Source of the DNA: Alphaproteobacteria bacterium MarineAlpha10_Bin2
GTDB taxonomy: Bacteria > Pseudomonadota > Alphaproteobacteria > UBA828
NCBI GenBank assembly: GCA_002937555.1
Contig: PTKB01000007.1
Span: 1 to 28,595, forward strand
DNA: 28,595 nt
Reading direction: 5' to 3'
Shown piece after piece: positions 14,943 through 22,893 of this stretch (the stretch's first letter is position 1; each line of letters begins with the position of its first letter). The translations under genes were made by a program, and so were the position numbers. The notes under the pieces are model-generated. The model saw only the letters and a list, made by a program, of their open reading frames with translations. It ran no database searches and was not told where the DNA came from.

Positions 14943-17390
14943 CTATTTGCTGGTCATCACCCAGACGCCGTCCCACTCGCCTTTCGGCGGATTCTTCTTC
15001 ATGAAAGCGCAGCGTTCGATATAGGTTTCGCAAAGTTTGTCGGTAGGATTAAGCGCCAGAGCATCCTTGAACACCTTCACCGCTTGGTCCCATTTGGCGG
15101 TGCGGTAGAGATCGATTCCGCCGCGGAACTGGTTGAGCGCTTCCATTATGTTGGGGAAGGTTTCCTCGGTGTGGTAATCGAGAATTTCATACACGCCAAC
15201 CGGCTCGGTCTTGCCTTTCACCACGACCTTGTCGATATCCCGGGTGCGAAAGGTGCCGCGCAGCTTGGCGATGGTGAATTCGCTGACCAAGATGTGGGCG
15301 CTGTATTGCTTGCAGGCGCTTTCCAGCCGGGCCGACAGATTTACGCCGTCGCCGATCACCGTATAGTCCATGCGCTTGGGCGAGCCGATATTTCCCGAGA
15401 CGACCAGCCCGGTATTGACGCCAATTCCCATATCCACCGGGGACTTGTCCTTGGCGATGCGGGCGGCGTTGAAGACGTTCAACTCCGCCATCATCTCGCA
15501 GGCACAGCGCACACCGCGATCCGGATCGTCCTCATGCGCAAAGGGCGTGCCGAAGATCGCCATGATGGCGTCGCCGATGAACTTGTCGAGCATGCCGCCC
15601 TCGGCCTGGATGCAATCCACCATGATGGTGAAATACTCGTTCAGGAGCTGCACCGTGCCTTGCGCGCCGAGCTCCTCGGTCAGGGTGGTGAAGCCGCGAA
15701 TATCTGAGAACAGCACGGTCGCCTCCTTGCTCTGACCGCCGAGCATTTCCTCGCCGCCTTCGACCAATTGATCGGCGAGCGAGGGATCCATATAGCGCGC
15801 CATGGTGCTTTTCACGCGTTTTTCGGAACTGATGTCCTCCATCATGAGCAGGGAACCGAGCTTGTTTTTCTTGGCATCCTGCAGCGGCAGCACGGTCAGA
15901 TTGACCGACACCTCCTCACCGTCGAAACTCATCTCGGAATCCATCACGATATCGCTCTCGCTGGTCTCCGTGACCCGGGCGATTTTTTCCAGGATCCAAG
16001 CGTTCTTGTCGGTGAAGAACTCCTCGGCCAGTTTGCCGATGATGTCCTCCTGTGCGACGCGCATGATGCGCAAGCCGGCGGCGTTGCAGGTAACGATCTT
16101 GCCGTTCTCGTCCATCGTCACCACCGCGTTGGACATGCTTTCGAGCATGCTCTCGTTGTAGTTCTTGATGTTCTGCACATCGTCGAACAGTTGTGCGTTT
16201 TCGAGGCCGATGGCGATTTGCGCAGTGAAAGCGTTGAGGCGTTGTTCATCATCCTCATCGAACGTCGCGCCGCGTTTGTTCAGCACCTGCGTCACGCCGA
16301 TGATCTTAGAATTCTTGTTAACCACCGGCACGCAGAGGATGGAGCGAGTGAAAAATCCGGTCTGCTTGTCGAACGACGGATTGAAGCGCAAATCGGCATA
16401 GGCATAGGGAATATTCACCGATTTCCCGGAGCTGAAGACCGTACCGGCAATGCCAACGGAATTGGGGAAGCGAATCTTGGTGGCGCCCAGGCCCTCGCCG
16501 ACTTCGGTATAAAGTTCGTCGGTTTTTTCATCGTTCAAAAACAGCGTCGATCGTTCGGAATCGAGCAGCCGGGTGACCGTCGACATAATTTTTTGAAGGA
16601 GCGGGCCGAGTTGCAACTCGGAGGACAGCTCGGAGACGATGCCGAGGAATTCGAGTTCCTTCTCGCGCGACGCTTCCATTTCCTCGACGTAGAGCGTGCT
16701 TTGCAGCGCCACCGCCGCCTGCGTGGTCATCGCTTCGAGCAAGTCCAAATCGGCTTCGCTGAAGCGACCCTTTATTTTGTTCAGCATTTGCGCGACGCCG
16801 ATAATATCGCCGTTCACCGTGCGCACCGGGGCGCACAGGATACTGCGGGTTTTAAATCCCGTCTGCTCGTCGATCGCGCGGTTGAACAATTCATTTTTGT
16901 AGGCGTCATGGATGAGCATGCCTTCGCCGCTGGTATAGACATGACCCGCGATGCCGGTGGTGTTCATGATACGGATTTCGCGCCGCACATCGCCCTGCGC
17001 CACACGCGAATAGAGCTCGCCCGATTGATTGTCGTTGAGGAACAAGGTGCCGCGCTCGGCGCCGAGCACCGAATTGGTCATATCGATGAGCGTCTGGAGC
17101 TGTTCGTCCAGGGTTTGATGGGCGGCCAGTTTGTTGGACACGCTGAGCAGCAGTTCGGCCTGGCTTATCTTTTCTTCGCGCTCGGTGAGTGACGGCGCGC
17201 CGCCGTTTGCGCGCCGCTTCGCCCGCGCCTGGGCCGCGGCATTCGATTTTGCCTTGGCCCGTGCCGAGGGTTTGTTGTTTTTCGCCGCTTTATCGCCGAT
17301 CGCCGCGTTCGCTACCTTACGGGCACTGATCGTCTTACGCCCCCCAGAGCGCTTGGCGGCAACCTTTCCGCTTTGCTTCTCACGCGTCAT
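14943..17390 (-). CDS. GAF-GAF-PAS adenylate cyclase (class III) with C-terminal TPR-like tail
   Basis: This 815-residue soluble signalling enzyme makes cAMP from ATP. Order: Lys/Ala-rich basic N-terminus (1-66), GAF1 (about 85-232), GAF2 (about 252-402), PAS (about 410-523), class III cyclase (about 553-735) and a short TPR-like tail ending in DWDG-like GEWDGVWVM. Metal-binding aspartates are D563 (FSDIRGF) and D607 (FIGDAIM). K603 and D675 are the adenine-selecting pair, and N684 and R688 are the transition-state residues (DGVNLSARLE). All catalytic positions are intact. No membrane helix is visible. GGAGG at 17397-17401, inside the preceding gene, lies six bases before the ATG, so the two genes are translationally coupled. 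GAF/PAS ligands are unknown. Confidence 0.93.
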   Translation of the reverse strand: MTREKQSGKVAAKRSGGRKTISARKVANAAIGDKAAKNNKPSARAKAKSNAAAQARAKRRANGGAPSLTEREEKISQAELLLSVSNKLAAHQTLDEQLQTLIDMTNSVLGAERGTLFLNDNQSGELYSRVAQGDVRREIRIMNTTGIAGHVYTSGEGMLIHDAYKNELFNRAIDEQTGFKTRSILCAPVRTVNGDIIGVAQMLNKIKGRFSEADLDLLEAMTTQAAVALQSTLYVEEMEASREKELEFLGIVSELSSELQLGPLLQKIMSTVTRLLDSERSTLFLNDEKTDELYTEVGEGLGATKIRFPNSVGIAGTVFSSGKSVNIPYAYADLRFNPSFDKQTGFFTRSILCVPVVNKNSKIIGVTQVLNKRGATFDEDDEQRLNAFTAQIAIGLENAQLFDDVQNIKNYNESMLESMSNAVVTMDENGKIVTCNAAGLRIMRVAQEDIIGKLAEEFFTDKNAWILEKIARVTETSESDIVMDSEMSFDGEEVSVNLTVLPLQDAKKNKLGSLLMMEDISSEKRVKSTMARYMDPSLADQLVEGGEEMLGGQSKEATVLFSDIRGFTTLTEELGAQGTVQLLNEYFTIMVDCIQAEGGMLDKFIGDAIMAIFGTPFAHEDDPDRGVRCACEMMAELNVFNAARIAKDKSPVDMGIGVNTGLVVSGNIGSPKRMDYTVIGDGVNLSARLESACKQYSAHILVSEFTIAKLRGTFRTRDIDKVVVKGKTEPVGVYEILDYHTEETFPNIMEALNQFRGGIDLYRTAKWDQAVKVFKDALALNPTDKLCETYIERCAFMKKNPPKGEWDGVWVMTSK

Positions 17391-17391
17391 C

Positions 17392-18156
17392 CTAGGCCTC
17401 CAGCCGATCGCGCAATGCCGCTATGGTTTCGCGCAACTGGGCAATTTCATTCTGCGAATTCAGTTCCAATTTCTGAATCTTAGCATAGTACTGAGCGGAC
17501 TCGCGTTCCAGCCGGTCACGCAGGGCATGGGCGGCTGATTGTAACTGCGAAATCTCATCCTGCGAACTGGCATTGATGCGCTGTACTTTCTCATCCGAGT
17601 CTATGCGCGATTTATCGAACTCATCGCGCACGGCGTTAATCGTCTCGCGCAACTGCGAGCTCTCGCCTTCCGAGGTCGAACGAACGCGCTGAACGCTTTC
17701 GTCGCTCTCAACCCGCATTTTCTCCAATTCATCGCGCAAGGCGTTGGCCGCTGCCTGTAATTGCTGTATTTCATCATTGGCTTCGGAGCGGACGCGCTGG
17801 ATGCCCTCTTCTTTCTCGATGCGCATTTGCTCCAAGCGGTCTCTGAGCGCGCTTGCAGTTTCCCGGGCTTGCACATTTTCCGCATTCGCCGCGGCTACCG
17901 CCTTTTGCACCGCCTCCTGGCTATGGACACGCTCGCGCTCCAGCCTGTCCCGGAGCGCATTTGCCGTCGCCTTCATCTGGGCCAATTCGTCGCTCATTCC
18001 CGCGACCGCCCGTTGCACCGCTTCGTCTTTTTCTAAACGGGCACGCTCAAGCTGATCCCGCAGGGCGCCGATCGTTTTCCGCAAATGCCGGTTATCGGCC
18101 TCGAGCTTTAGCTCAAGATCGGCCGAAGACGGCTCGATGTCTAAATTCATACTCAT
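17392..18156 (-). CDS. Coiled-coil protein of six 36-residue repeats
   Basis: No known family is recognised. The protein of about 254 residues is almost wholly predicted helix. After about 30 residues it consists of six tandem repeats of exactly 36 residues (31-246), each opening with ALRDxLE or a close variant (LRDQLERAR, LRDRLERER, LRDELEKMR, VRDEFDKSR), with a conserved VQR/VQK near position 17-19. It ends with a partial seventh repeat. There is no signal peptide, membrane helix or cysteine. The ATG at 18156 is preferred; a GTG at 18171 and ATG at 18150 are alternatives. The TAG stop is one base from the cyclase ATG, pointing to a shared mRNA and a scaffolding or regulatory role for the cyclase. 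That role is inference. Confidence 0.85.
   Translation of the reverse strand: MSMNLDIEPSSADLELKLEADNRHLRKTIGALRDQLERARLEKDEAVQRAVAGMSDELAQMKATANALRDRLERERVHSQEAVQKAVAAANAENVQARETASALRDRLEQMRIEKEEGIQRVRSEANDEIQQLQAAANALRDELEKMRVESDESVQRVRSTSEGESSQLRETINAVRDEFDKSRIDSDEKVQRINASSQDEISQLQSAAHALRDRLERESAQYYAKIQKLELNSQNEIAQLRETIAALRDRLEA
17397..17401 (-). promoter_or_regulatory. Ribosome binding site of the cyclase inside the coiled-coil gene
   Basis: GGAGG on the minus strand overlaps the last codons of the coiled-coil gene and lies six bases before the cyclase ATG. With only one base between stop and start (TAG-G-ATG), ribosomes finishing the first gene can re-initiate on the second, fixing their stoichiometry. 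Confidence 0.7.
17419..18066 (-). repeat. Six in-frame 108-base repeats encoding the coiled coil
   Basis: The coding sequence of the coiled-coil protein is six consecutive units of 108 bases without insertions or deletions between units. The protein register is conserved (ALRD at each start) while the DNA has diverged, so the units are old duplications under selection for constant length rather than a recent expansion. Confidence 0.8.
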
Positions 18157-18342
18157 GCCGGGTATCCGCACAGCTTATAGCATTTTCAACGAAATTTAAA
18201 AAAAGCAATTACAACATATTGTTTTTATTGTGCTAAATAGGATCGACTTTATCTGAACATCGTGTTCGTGACAGGCATAGGCAAACCGGTCAGTATTTGC
18301 GCATATGCTTTGCGCTTGAAACAGAAGTTCGAGGAGAGCGCC
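18157..18342. promoter_or_regulatory. AT-rich divergent control region
   Basis: This 186-base gap separates the start of the coiled-coil/cyclase operon from the molybdopterin oxidoreductase. About 18185-18240 is far more AT-rich than its surroundings and includes an interrupted palindrome AACA-TAT-TGTT at 18213-18223. Both promoters must lie here or overlap the gene starts. I could not assign convincing -35/-10 pairs. Confidence 0.4.
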
Positions 18343-20409
18343 GTGGCGTCCGCTCACAGTGAATATGTCAGCACGGTTTGTCCGCATGACTGTCCGAGCA
18401 CCTGCGCGCTGGAAGTCGAGCGCCTGGATGCGCGGCGCATCGGCAAAGTGCGCGGCGCCCGCGACAACGATTACACTGCCGGGGTCATCTGCGCCAAGGT
18501 CGCGCGTTATCAGGAACGCATTCATCACCCGGGCCGGCTTGGGCAGCCGCTAAAGCGCGCCGGTGACAAAGCCAGCGGTGAATTCCAGGCGATTTCCTGG
18601 GACGACGCTTTGGACGAGGTCGCGGAGGCCTTCATCCGCGCCGAGCAGAGCCATGGCAGCGAGGCGGTCTGGCCCTATTCCTATGCCGGAACCATGGGCC
18701 TGGTGCAGCGCTTCGGCCTTAATCGGCTGCGCCACGTAAAGCGTTATTCCGGTCAGTTGGAAACGATCTGCTCGTCGACCGCGCGGGCGGGTTATTCTGC
18801 CGGCGTCGGCGCTTGCATGGGAAGCGATCCGCGCGAAATTGCCGAGGCCGATCTGATCGTCTGTTGGGGCGTCAATCCGGCATCGACCCAGGTCAATGTG
18901 ATGACCCATGTCAGCCGCGCCCGCAAGGAGCGCGGCGCCAAGCTGGTGGTGATCGACCCGTACCGCACGCGAACCGCCAAAGTTGCAGATGTGCATCTGC
19001 CGCTCCGCCCCGGAACCGACGGGGCGCTGGCCTGCGCGGTCATGCATATTCTGTTCCGCGAAGGCTTGGCCGACCGCGACTATCTCGACGAATACACCGA
19101 TTTCCCGCCCGATCTGGAGCAGCATTTATCATCGCGCGGGCCCGATTGGGCGGCGCCGATCACTGGATTGTCGGTCGCGGAGATCACCGAATTCGCCCGT
19201 CTTTATGGCAAGACGGAGCGCGCGTACTTACGCTTGGGCTATGGCTTCACCCGCACCCGCAACGGCGCCGCCAATATGCATGCCGCCAGCTGCTTGCCGG
19301 CGGTGACCGGGTCGTGGCGCCGGCTCGGCGGCGGCGCGTTCTTCAGCAATGGCAGCCTCTACGGTTATGACAAGACGCTGCTGCAAGGGCTCGATGCGCT
19401 CGATCCCAATATCCGCGTGCTCGACATGTCGCGCATCGGCCCGGTGTTGACCGGCGACAAAGGCGATTTGGGCGACGGCCCGCCGGTCACCGCGCTTATC
19501 ATGCAGAATACCAATCCCGCCGTGGTGGCACCGGAATCGGCCAAGGTCAATGCCGGCCTCAGGCGCGACGATGTGTTTCTGTGCGTGCATGAGCAGTTCA
19601 TGACATGCACCGCCAAGCTTGCCGACATCGTGCTGCCCGCCACGACCTTTCTGGAGCATGACGATTTCTATGTCGCCGGCGGGCATAGCCATGTTCAAGT
19701 CGGCGCTAAAATCGTCGAGCCGCTCAAAGAAGCGCGCGACAATCATTTCGTGGTCTGCGAGCTTGCCAAGCGCTTGGGAGCGGAACATCGCGGCTTTGAC
19801 ATGAGCGTGTGGCAGATCATCGACGAGATCTTCCAATCGGCGGGCTGGCCGAGCGCCGACGAAGTTAAGGAAATGCGCTGGTACGATTGTGCACCGAGCT
19901 TCGAAGACGGGCATTTCCTTAACGGCTTCAAGACAGCCGACAAGAAATTCCATTTCAAAGTCGATTGGCCCACCATCGGCACCATGGGCGCCACTCTGCC
20001 AGAACTACCCGATCATTCCGAGGCGATCGACGAGAGCGACGACGAACATCCCTTCCGCCTCGTCACCGCACCGGCGCACAACTATCTCAATTCGAGTTTC
20101 ACCGAGACCGCCACCTCGATTAAGCGCGAGGACGCGCCGTTCGTGCTGCTGGCGCCGGGCGATGCCCAGGCGATGGGGATCGCGGCCGGCGCGCGGCTTC
20201 GGGTCGGCAACGGGCTTGGCGAGATTACGGTGCCGGCGCGGATCGCCGAGAATGGGCAAAAGTCCGGCGTTGTCATCATCGAATCGGTTTGGCCCAACCA
20301 CGCCTTCGAGAACGGCCTCGGCGTCAACACGTTGACTTCGGCCGACCCCGCCGGGCCGGTCGGCGGCGCAGTGTTTCACGACACCTCTGTGTGGATCCGG
20401 CCCGCCTGA
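18343..20409 (+). CDS. Molybdopterin-dependent oxidoreductase (bis-MGD, 4Fe-4S)
   Basis: This 688-residue protein of the DMSO-reductase superfamily carries a 4Fe-4S cluster and a bis-molybdopterin guanine dinucleotide site. Cluster cysteines are C13, C17, C21 (VCPHDCPSTC) and C50 (GVICAKVARY). WGVNPASTQVN and LVVIDPYRTRTA mark MGD-binding regions. The C-terminal molydopterin dinucleotide-binding domain includes NYLNSSFTETATS and VWPNHAFENGLGVN. No Tat signal is visible, so it is probably cytoplasmic. The GTG at 18343 is chosen because GAGGAG (18331-18336) lies six bases before it; an ATG at 18262 would add 27 unconserved residues. The electron donor or acceptor and the substrate are not apparent. 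It needs the cofactor whose synthesis starts with MoaA. Confidence 0.92.
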   Translation: MASAHSEYVSTVCPHDCPSTCALEVERLDARRIGKVRGARDNDYTAGVICAKVARYQERIHHPGRLGQPLKRAGDKASGEFQAISWDDALDEVAEAFIRAEQSHGSEAVWPYSYAGTMGLVQRFGLNRLRHVKRYSGQLETICSSTARAGYSAGVGACMGSDPREIAEADLIVCWGVNPASTQVNVMTHVSRARKERGAKLVVIDPYRTRTAKVADVHLPLRPGTDGALACAVMHILFREGLADRDYLDEYTDFPPDLEQHLSSRGPDWAAPITGLSVAEITEFARLYGKTERAYLRLGYGFTRTRNGAANMHAASCLPAVTGSWRRLGGGAFFSNGSLYGYDKTLLQGLDALDPNIRVLDMSRIGPVLTGDKGDLGDGPPVTALIMQNTNPAVVAPESAKVNAGLRRDDVFLCVHEQFMTCTAKLADIVLPATTFLEHDDFYVAGGHSHVQVGAKIVEPLKEARDNHFVVCELAKRLGAEHRGFDMSVWQIIDEIFQSAGWPSADEVKEMRWYDCAPSFEDGHFLNGFKTADKKFHFKVDWPTIGTMGATLPELPDHSEAIDESDDEHPFRLVTAPAHNYLNSSFTETATSIKREDAPFVLLAPGDAQAMGIAAGARLRVGNGLGEITVPARIAENGQKSGVVIIESVWPNHAFENGLGVNTLTSADPAGPVGGAVFHDTSVWIRPA

Positions 20410-21015
20410 CTAATCGCAGGAACCGTGAATGCCCGGGGTGTAACCCGAGGCGAGAATTCTCACCATCGCGGGCGGGGTGAGAAGACGCAGCGGCACGCCA
20501 TCGTCAGGCGCCGCGCCATAGCCCTGATGGCTCCAACGAAAGAGCCGGTGTTGATTCACCAGATAGGCGACTTCTCCCTGCGCCACCATCGCGCCGTCCG
20601 GGAGATCCGGCGGCCGGACAGTTTCGTCGCGCATCGCAGTCCGCTCACCATGCAGCAATAGATCCATATCGTCGGCTTTGGCCGCCGCCGGCAGGCCGGA
20701 GCGGCGCCAGGCTTCCTGGAATGACCGGTAGTCGGCGCGCCGGCACTCGGCGCAAGGGCGGTGGCCGGCAGCCAGCGCCGTCGCTTCATCGAGAAAAAAT
20801 AATTCGGTGTAGCGCCCCGGCGTCATCACCTCACGGTGCCTCCCCTTGAAGCGGAGTACACAGCATATCCAGCGGCGCGACGCCCAGCGCCGCCGCTTAA
20901 GCCGTTGCTCCGAATCGTGAAAACAACCGCCGCGGTTTCCCATCATCGTGCCGCGCGACGGCACCGCCACGATCTCGCCGAACGGCGTCACGCGATTTTG
21001 CAAGGGATGCGGCAT
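20410..21015 (-). CDS. Conserved hypothetical protein with Ada-like Cys motif
   Basis: Function not recognised. The 201-residue protein begins TPFGEIVAVPSRGTMMGNRGG, has a Trp/Arg-rich centre (RRRWASRRWICCVLRFKGRH), then ELFFLDEATALAAGHRPCAE and CRRADYRSF. The HRPC-x2-C motif (C88, C91) with the preceding FxDxxxALAAG helix resembles the zinc-binding end of the Ada methyl-acceptor domain, where the motif is RPCKRC. C31 and C51/C52 could complete a metal site. It is not an Ada protein: no AraC or methyltransferase domain is present. It is last in the four-gene minus-strand operon, eight bases after the aminotransferase. Its TAG abuts the TGA of the molybdopterin oxidoreductase. Confidence 0.75.
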   Translation of the reverse strand: MPHPLQNRVTPFGEIVAVPSRGTMMGNRGGCFHDSEQRLKRRRWASRRWICCVLRFKGRHREVMTPGRYTELFFLDEATALAAGHRPCAECRRADYRSFQEAWRRSGLPAAAKADDMDLLLHGERTAMRDETVRPPDLPDGAMVAQGEVAYLVNQHRLFRWSHQGYGAAPDDGVPLRLLTPPAMVRILASGYTPGIHGSCD

Positions 21016-21023
21016 GACGGCTT

Positions 21024-22262
21024 CTAGATCACTTGGTCGAGCCCTTCGATCAGGCGCGTGACGTCGGCGGCGGAACTATAATGCACCATGGAAGCGCGGA
21101 CGACGCCGCCTTGTGCTTCCAAGCCGAGATCGCGGATGCATCGAGCGGCGTAAAAGTCGCCGCTGCCGATTGCGACCTTGAACGGCTCCAGGGCGGCGGG
21201 GATTTCCTCGGCCTTGCGGCCCGAGACGGTAAATGAAAATGTCGGCGCGCGGCTTTCCTGCGCCGCCGTCTGCCGGCCGATCAAGCGCACGCCCTTCTTG
21301 CTACGCAGAAATTCCACGAACGGCGCGGCGACGGATTCTTCGTGATCGGCGATCAGGGCAAACACCTGCTTCATCTTCTCGTGCAGCGTCACATTGCTGT
21401 CGGGAAAGTGGTGGCGGTGGAGAATATCGAAATAGTCCGTGACGCCGGAGAGCGCCGCCGTGAGTTCATGGTTGGGGCCGCTGGGGTTCAGTTTGAGCGG
21501 TATGTCGTCGGCAAGAAAATAATGATTGTTGTTGGCGGCGCGCTCCAGATGCTCGCGCTTGCCGTAGAGCAGAGAGAGATGCGGGCCATAAAGTTTGTAG
21601 AGCGAGCACAGATAAAAATCGACGTCCCAAGCTTTGACGTCGAGCGCGCGGTGCGGCGCATAGGCCACACCATCGACGCACACCAGCGCCCCGGCGGCGT
21701 GGACTTTGCGGGTGATCTCCGGCACGTCGTTAATGCCGCCGACGATGTTCGACAAATGGCTGAAACAGACAAGCCGGGTGCGCGGGCCGAGCAGGTTTTC
21801 CAGTTCCGTCACTTCAAGCTCGGCGGTCTCGGGGTTGAAGCGCCATTCGCGGACCGTCAAACCGAATTCCTCGAGCCGCCGCCAGGCGCCGTTATTGGCT
21901 TCATGGTCCAAATTGGTGACGATGATTTCATCGCCCGACTCGAACCAATGGCGAATGGCGTGCGACAACAGAAACACGTTCATCCCCGTGCTCGGCCCGA
22001 CCATGACTTCCCCGGGCGCGGCACCGATCATCTCTGCCATCAGGCGCTGGCTTTCCTCGATGCGCCGCCCGCCCTCCGCGGAAGCGTCATACCCGGCGCC
22101 CGGTTGGACGAAATTCTCCGCCATATAGGATTGCACGCGGGTGAGCACGGTGTTCGCGGCGAGCGTGCCGCCGGCATTTTCGAACAGCGCCCAGTCGCCA
22201 CTCAGCGCCGGGAAATGCGTGCGCGTAAAATCGATATCGAGGCGCACGCCCGATTTAGCCAT
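21024..22262 (-). CDS. Class V aminotransferase / cysteine desulfurase-like protein
   Basis: This PLP enzyme of 412 residues is in the SufS-like branch of class V aminotransferases. The PLP lysine is K223 in CSLYKLYGPHLS. The cofactor-ring Asp is D197 in VCVDGVAYAPH, and the stacking His is H120 in NLDHEANNGAW. The N-terminus FPALSGDWALFENAGGT is typical of the desulfurase-like subgroup, whose members include enzymes of unknown substrate. I saw no obvious active-site Cys loop as in SufS/IscS, so desulfurase activity is doubtful. The ATG at 22262 is preferred because it lies seven bases after the upstream gene's stop with GAGAGG before it; an ATG at 22334 would overlap that gene. Confidence 0.9.
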   Translation of the reverse strand: MAKSGVRLDIDFTRTHFPALSGDWALFENAGGTLAANTVLTRVQSYMAENFVQPGAGYDASAEGGRRIEESQRLMAEMIGAAPGEVMVGPSTGMNVFLLSHAIRHWFESGDEIIVTNLDHEANNGAWRRLEEFGLTVREWRFNPETAELEVTELENLLGPRTRLVCFSHLSNIVGGINDVPEITRKVHAAGALVCVDGVAYAPHRALDVKAWDVDFYLCSLYKLYGPHLSLLYGKREHLERAANNNHYFLADDIPLKLNPSGPNHELTAALSGVTDYFDILHRHHFPDSNVTLHEKMKQVFALIADHEESVAAPFVEFLRSKKGVRLIGRQTAAQESRAPTFSFTVSGRKAEEIPAALEPFKVAIGSGDFYAARCIRDLGLEAQGGVVRASMVHYSSAADVTRLIEGLDQVI

Positions 22263-22269
22263 GCGCCTC

Positions 22270-22881
22270 TCAGCCGCCGAGCGCGGCGACGATATCGGCG
22301 GTGGACACGCGCTCGGCAATATTTTCGAGGGCATAGTTCAAGCCGGCATTGTGCCACTCGTCATTGATCGTCGAGGTGCCGTCGGTGACGACGATGGCAC
22401 GGTAGCCGGCATCCGCCCCGTGGCGCGCGGTATGCTCGACCGAGAAGTTGGTCCAGGCGCCGCTGATGACGATCGTATCGACGCCGAGCCCTTTCAGGAT
22501 GGTCTCCAGATTGGTGCCGTGGAAGCCGTTCATGCGCATTTTCTCAACCACCAAATCACCTTCTTGCGGCGCCACGCCGTCCGCCGCCGCCGCGCCCCAA
22601 GTGCCGCGCACCAGGGCATTGGCTTCCTTGACGCCTTGAAACAGCGGCGCGTTCAGCTTTAGGCCCGGCGCGCCGGGTTCGACGATGTAGTGCACATGAA
22701 TGACGGCCATGCCCGCGGCGCGCGCGGCAGTGGCCATCGCCGCCGCGTTGGCAACCACATTTTGGCTCGTGGCGTGGGCCGGCGCACCGGAATCGGCGAA
22801 CGCGCCGCCCTCGATGATGACGTCATTCTGCAGGTCCTGAATGATGAGGGCGCTTGTCGACGCGTTTAGTTCTATCGCCAT
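22270..22881 (-). CDS. Isochorismatase-family hydrolase with Ser at the catalytic Cys position
   Basis: This 203-residue protein has the isochorismatase-like fold (PF00857) used by nicotinamidase, N-carbamoylsarcosine amidase and related amidases. D16 (IIQDLQND) and K114 (VVEKMRMNGFHGT) align with the catalytic Asp and Lys. The nucleophile position, normally Cys in the T-N-x-C-V-E-x-T-A-R block, is Ser147 here (AWTNFSVEHTARHGADAGY). True isochorismatases also lack the Cys, so it may use a different mechanism or act as an esterase or vinyl-ether hydrolase. It is the second gene of the minus-strand operon, 12 bases after the SMP-30 gene and seven before the aminotransferase. Confidence 0.9.
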   Translation of the reverse strand: MAIELNASTSALIIQDLQNDVIIEGGAFADSGAPAHATSQNVVANAAAMATAARAAGMAVIHVHYIVEPGAPGLKLNAPLFQGVKEANALVRGTWGAAAADGVAPQEGDLVVEKMRMNGFHGTNLETILKGLGVDTIVISGAWTNFSVEHTARHGADAGYRAIVVTDGTSTINDEWHNAGLNYALENIAERVSTADIVAALGG

Positions 22882-22893
22882 ATGTCCGAACCC

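Noticed and set aside
15768..17192. Long plus-strand open frame of 474 codons opposite the cyclase gene
   Set aside because: It is antisense to conserved GAF and PAS coding sequence, has His/Gln/Arg-rich composition typical of a shadow of GC-rich codons, and has no recognisable domain.
21342..22367. 341-codon plus-strand frame opposite the class V aminotransferase
   Set aside because: It is a shadow of the real PLP enzyme, whose Lys, Asp and His motifs are intact on the minus strand.
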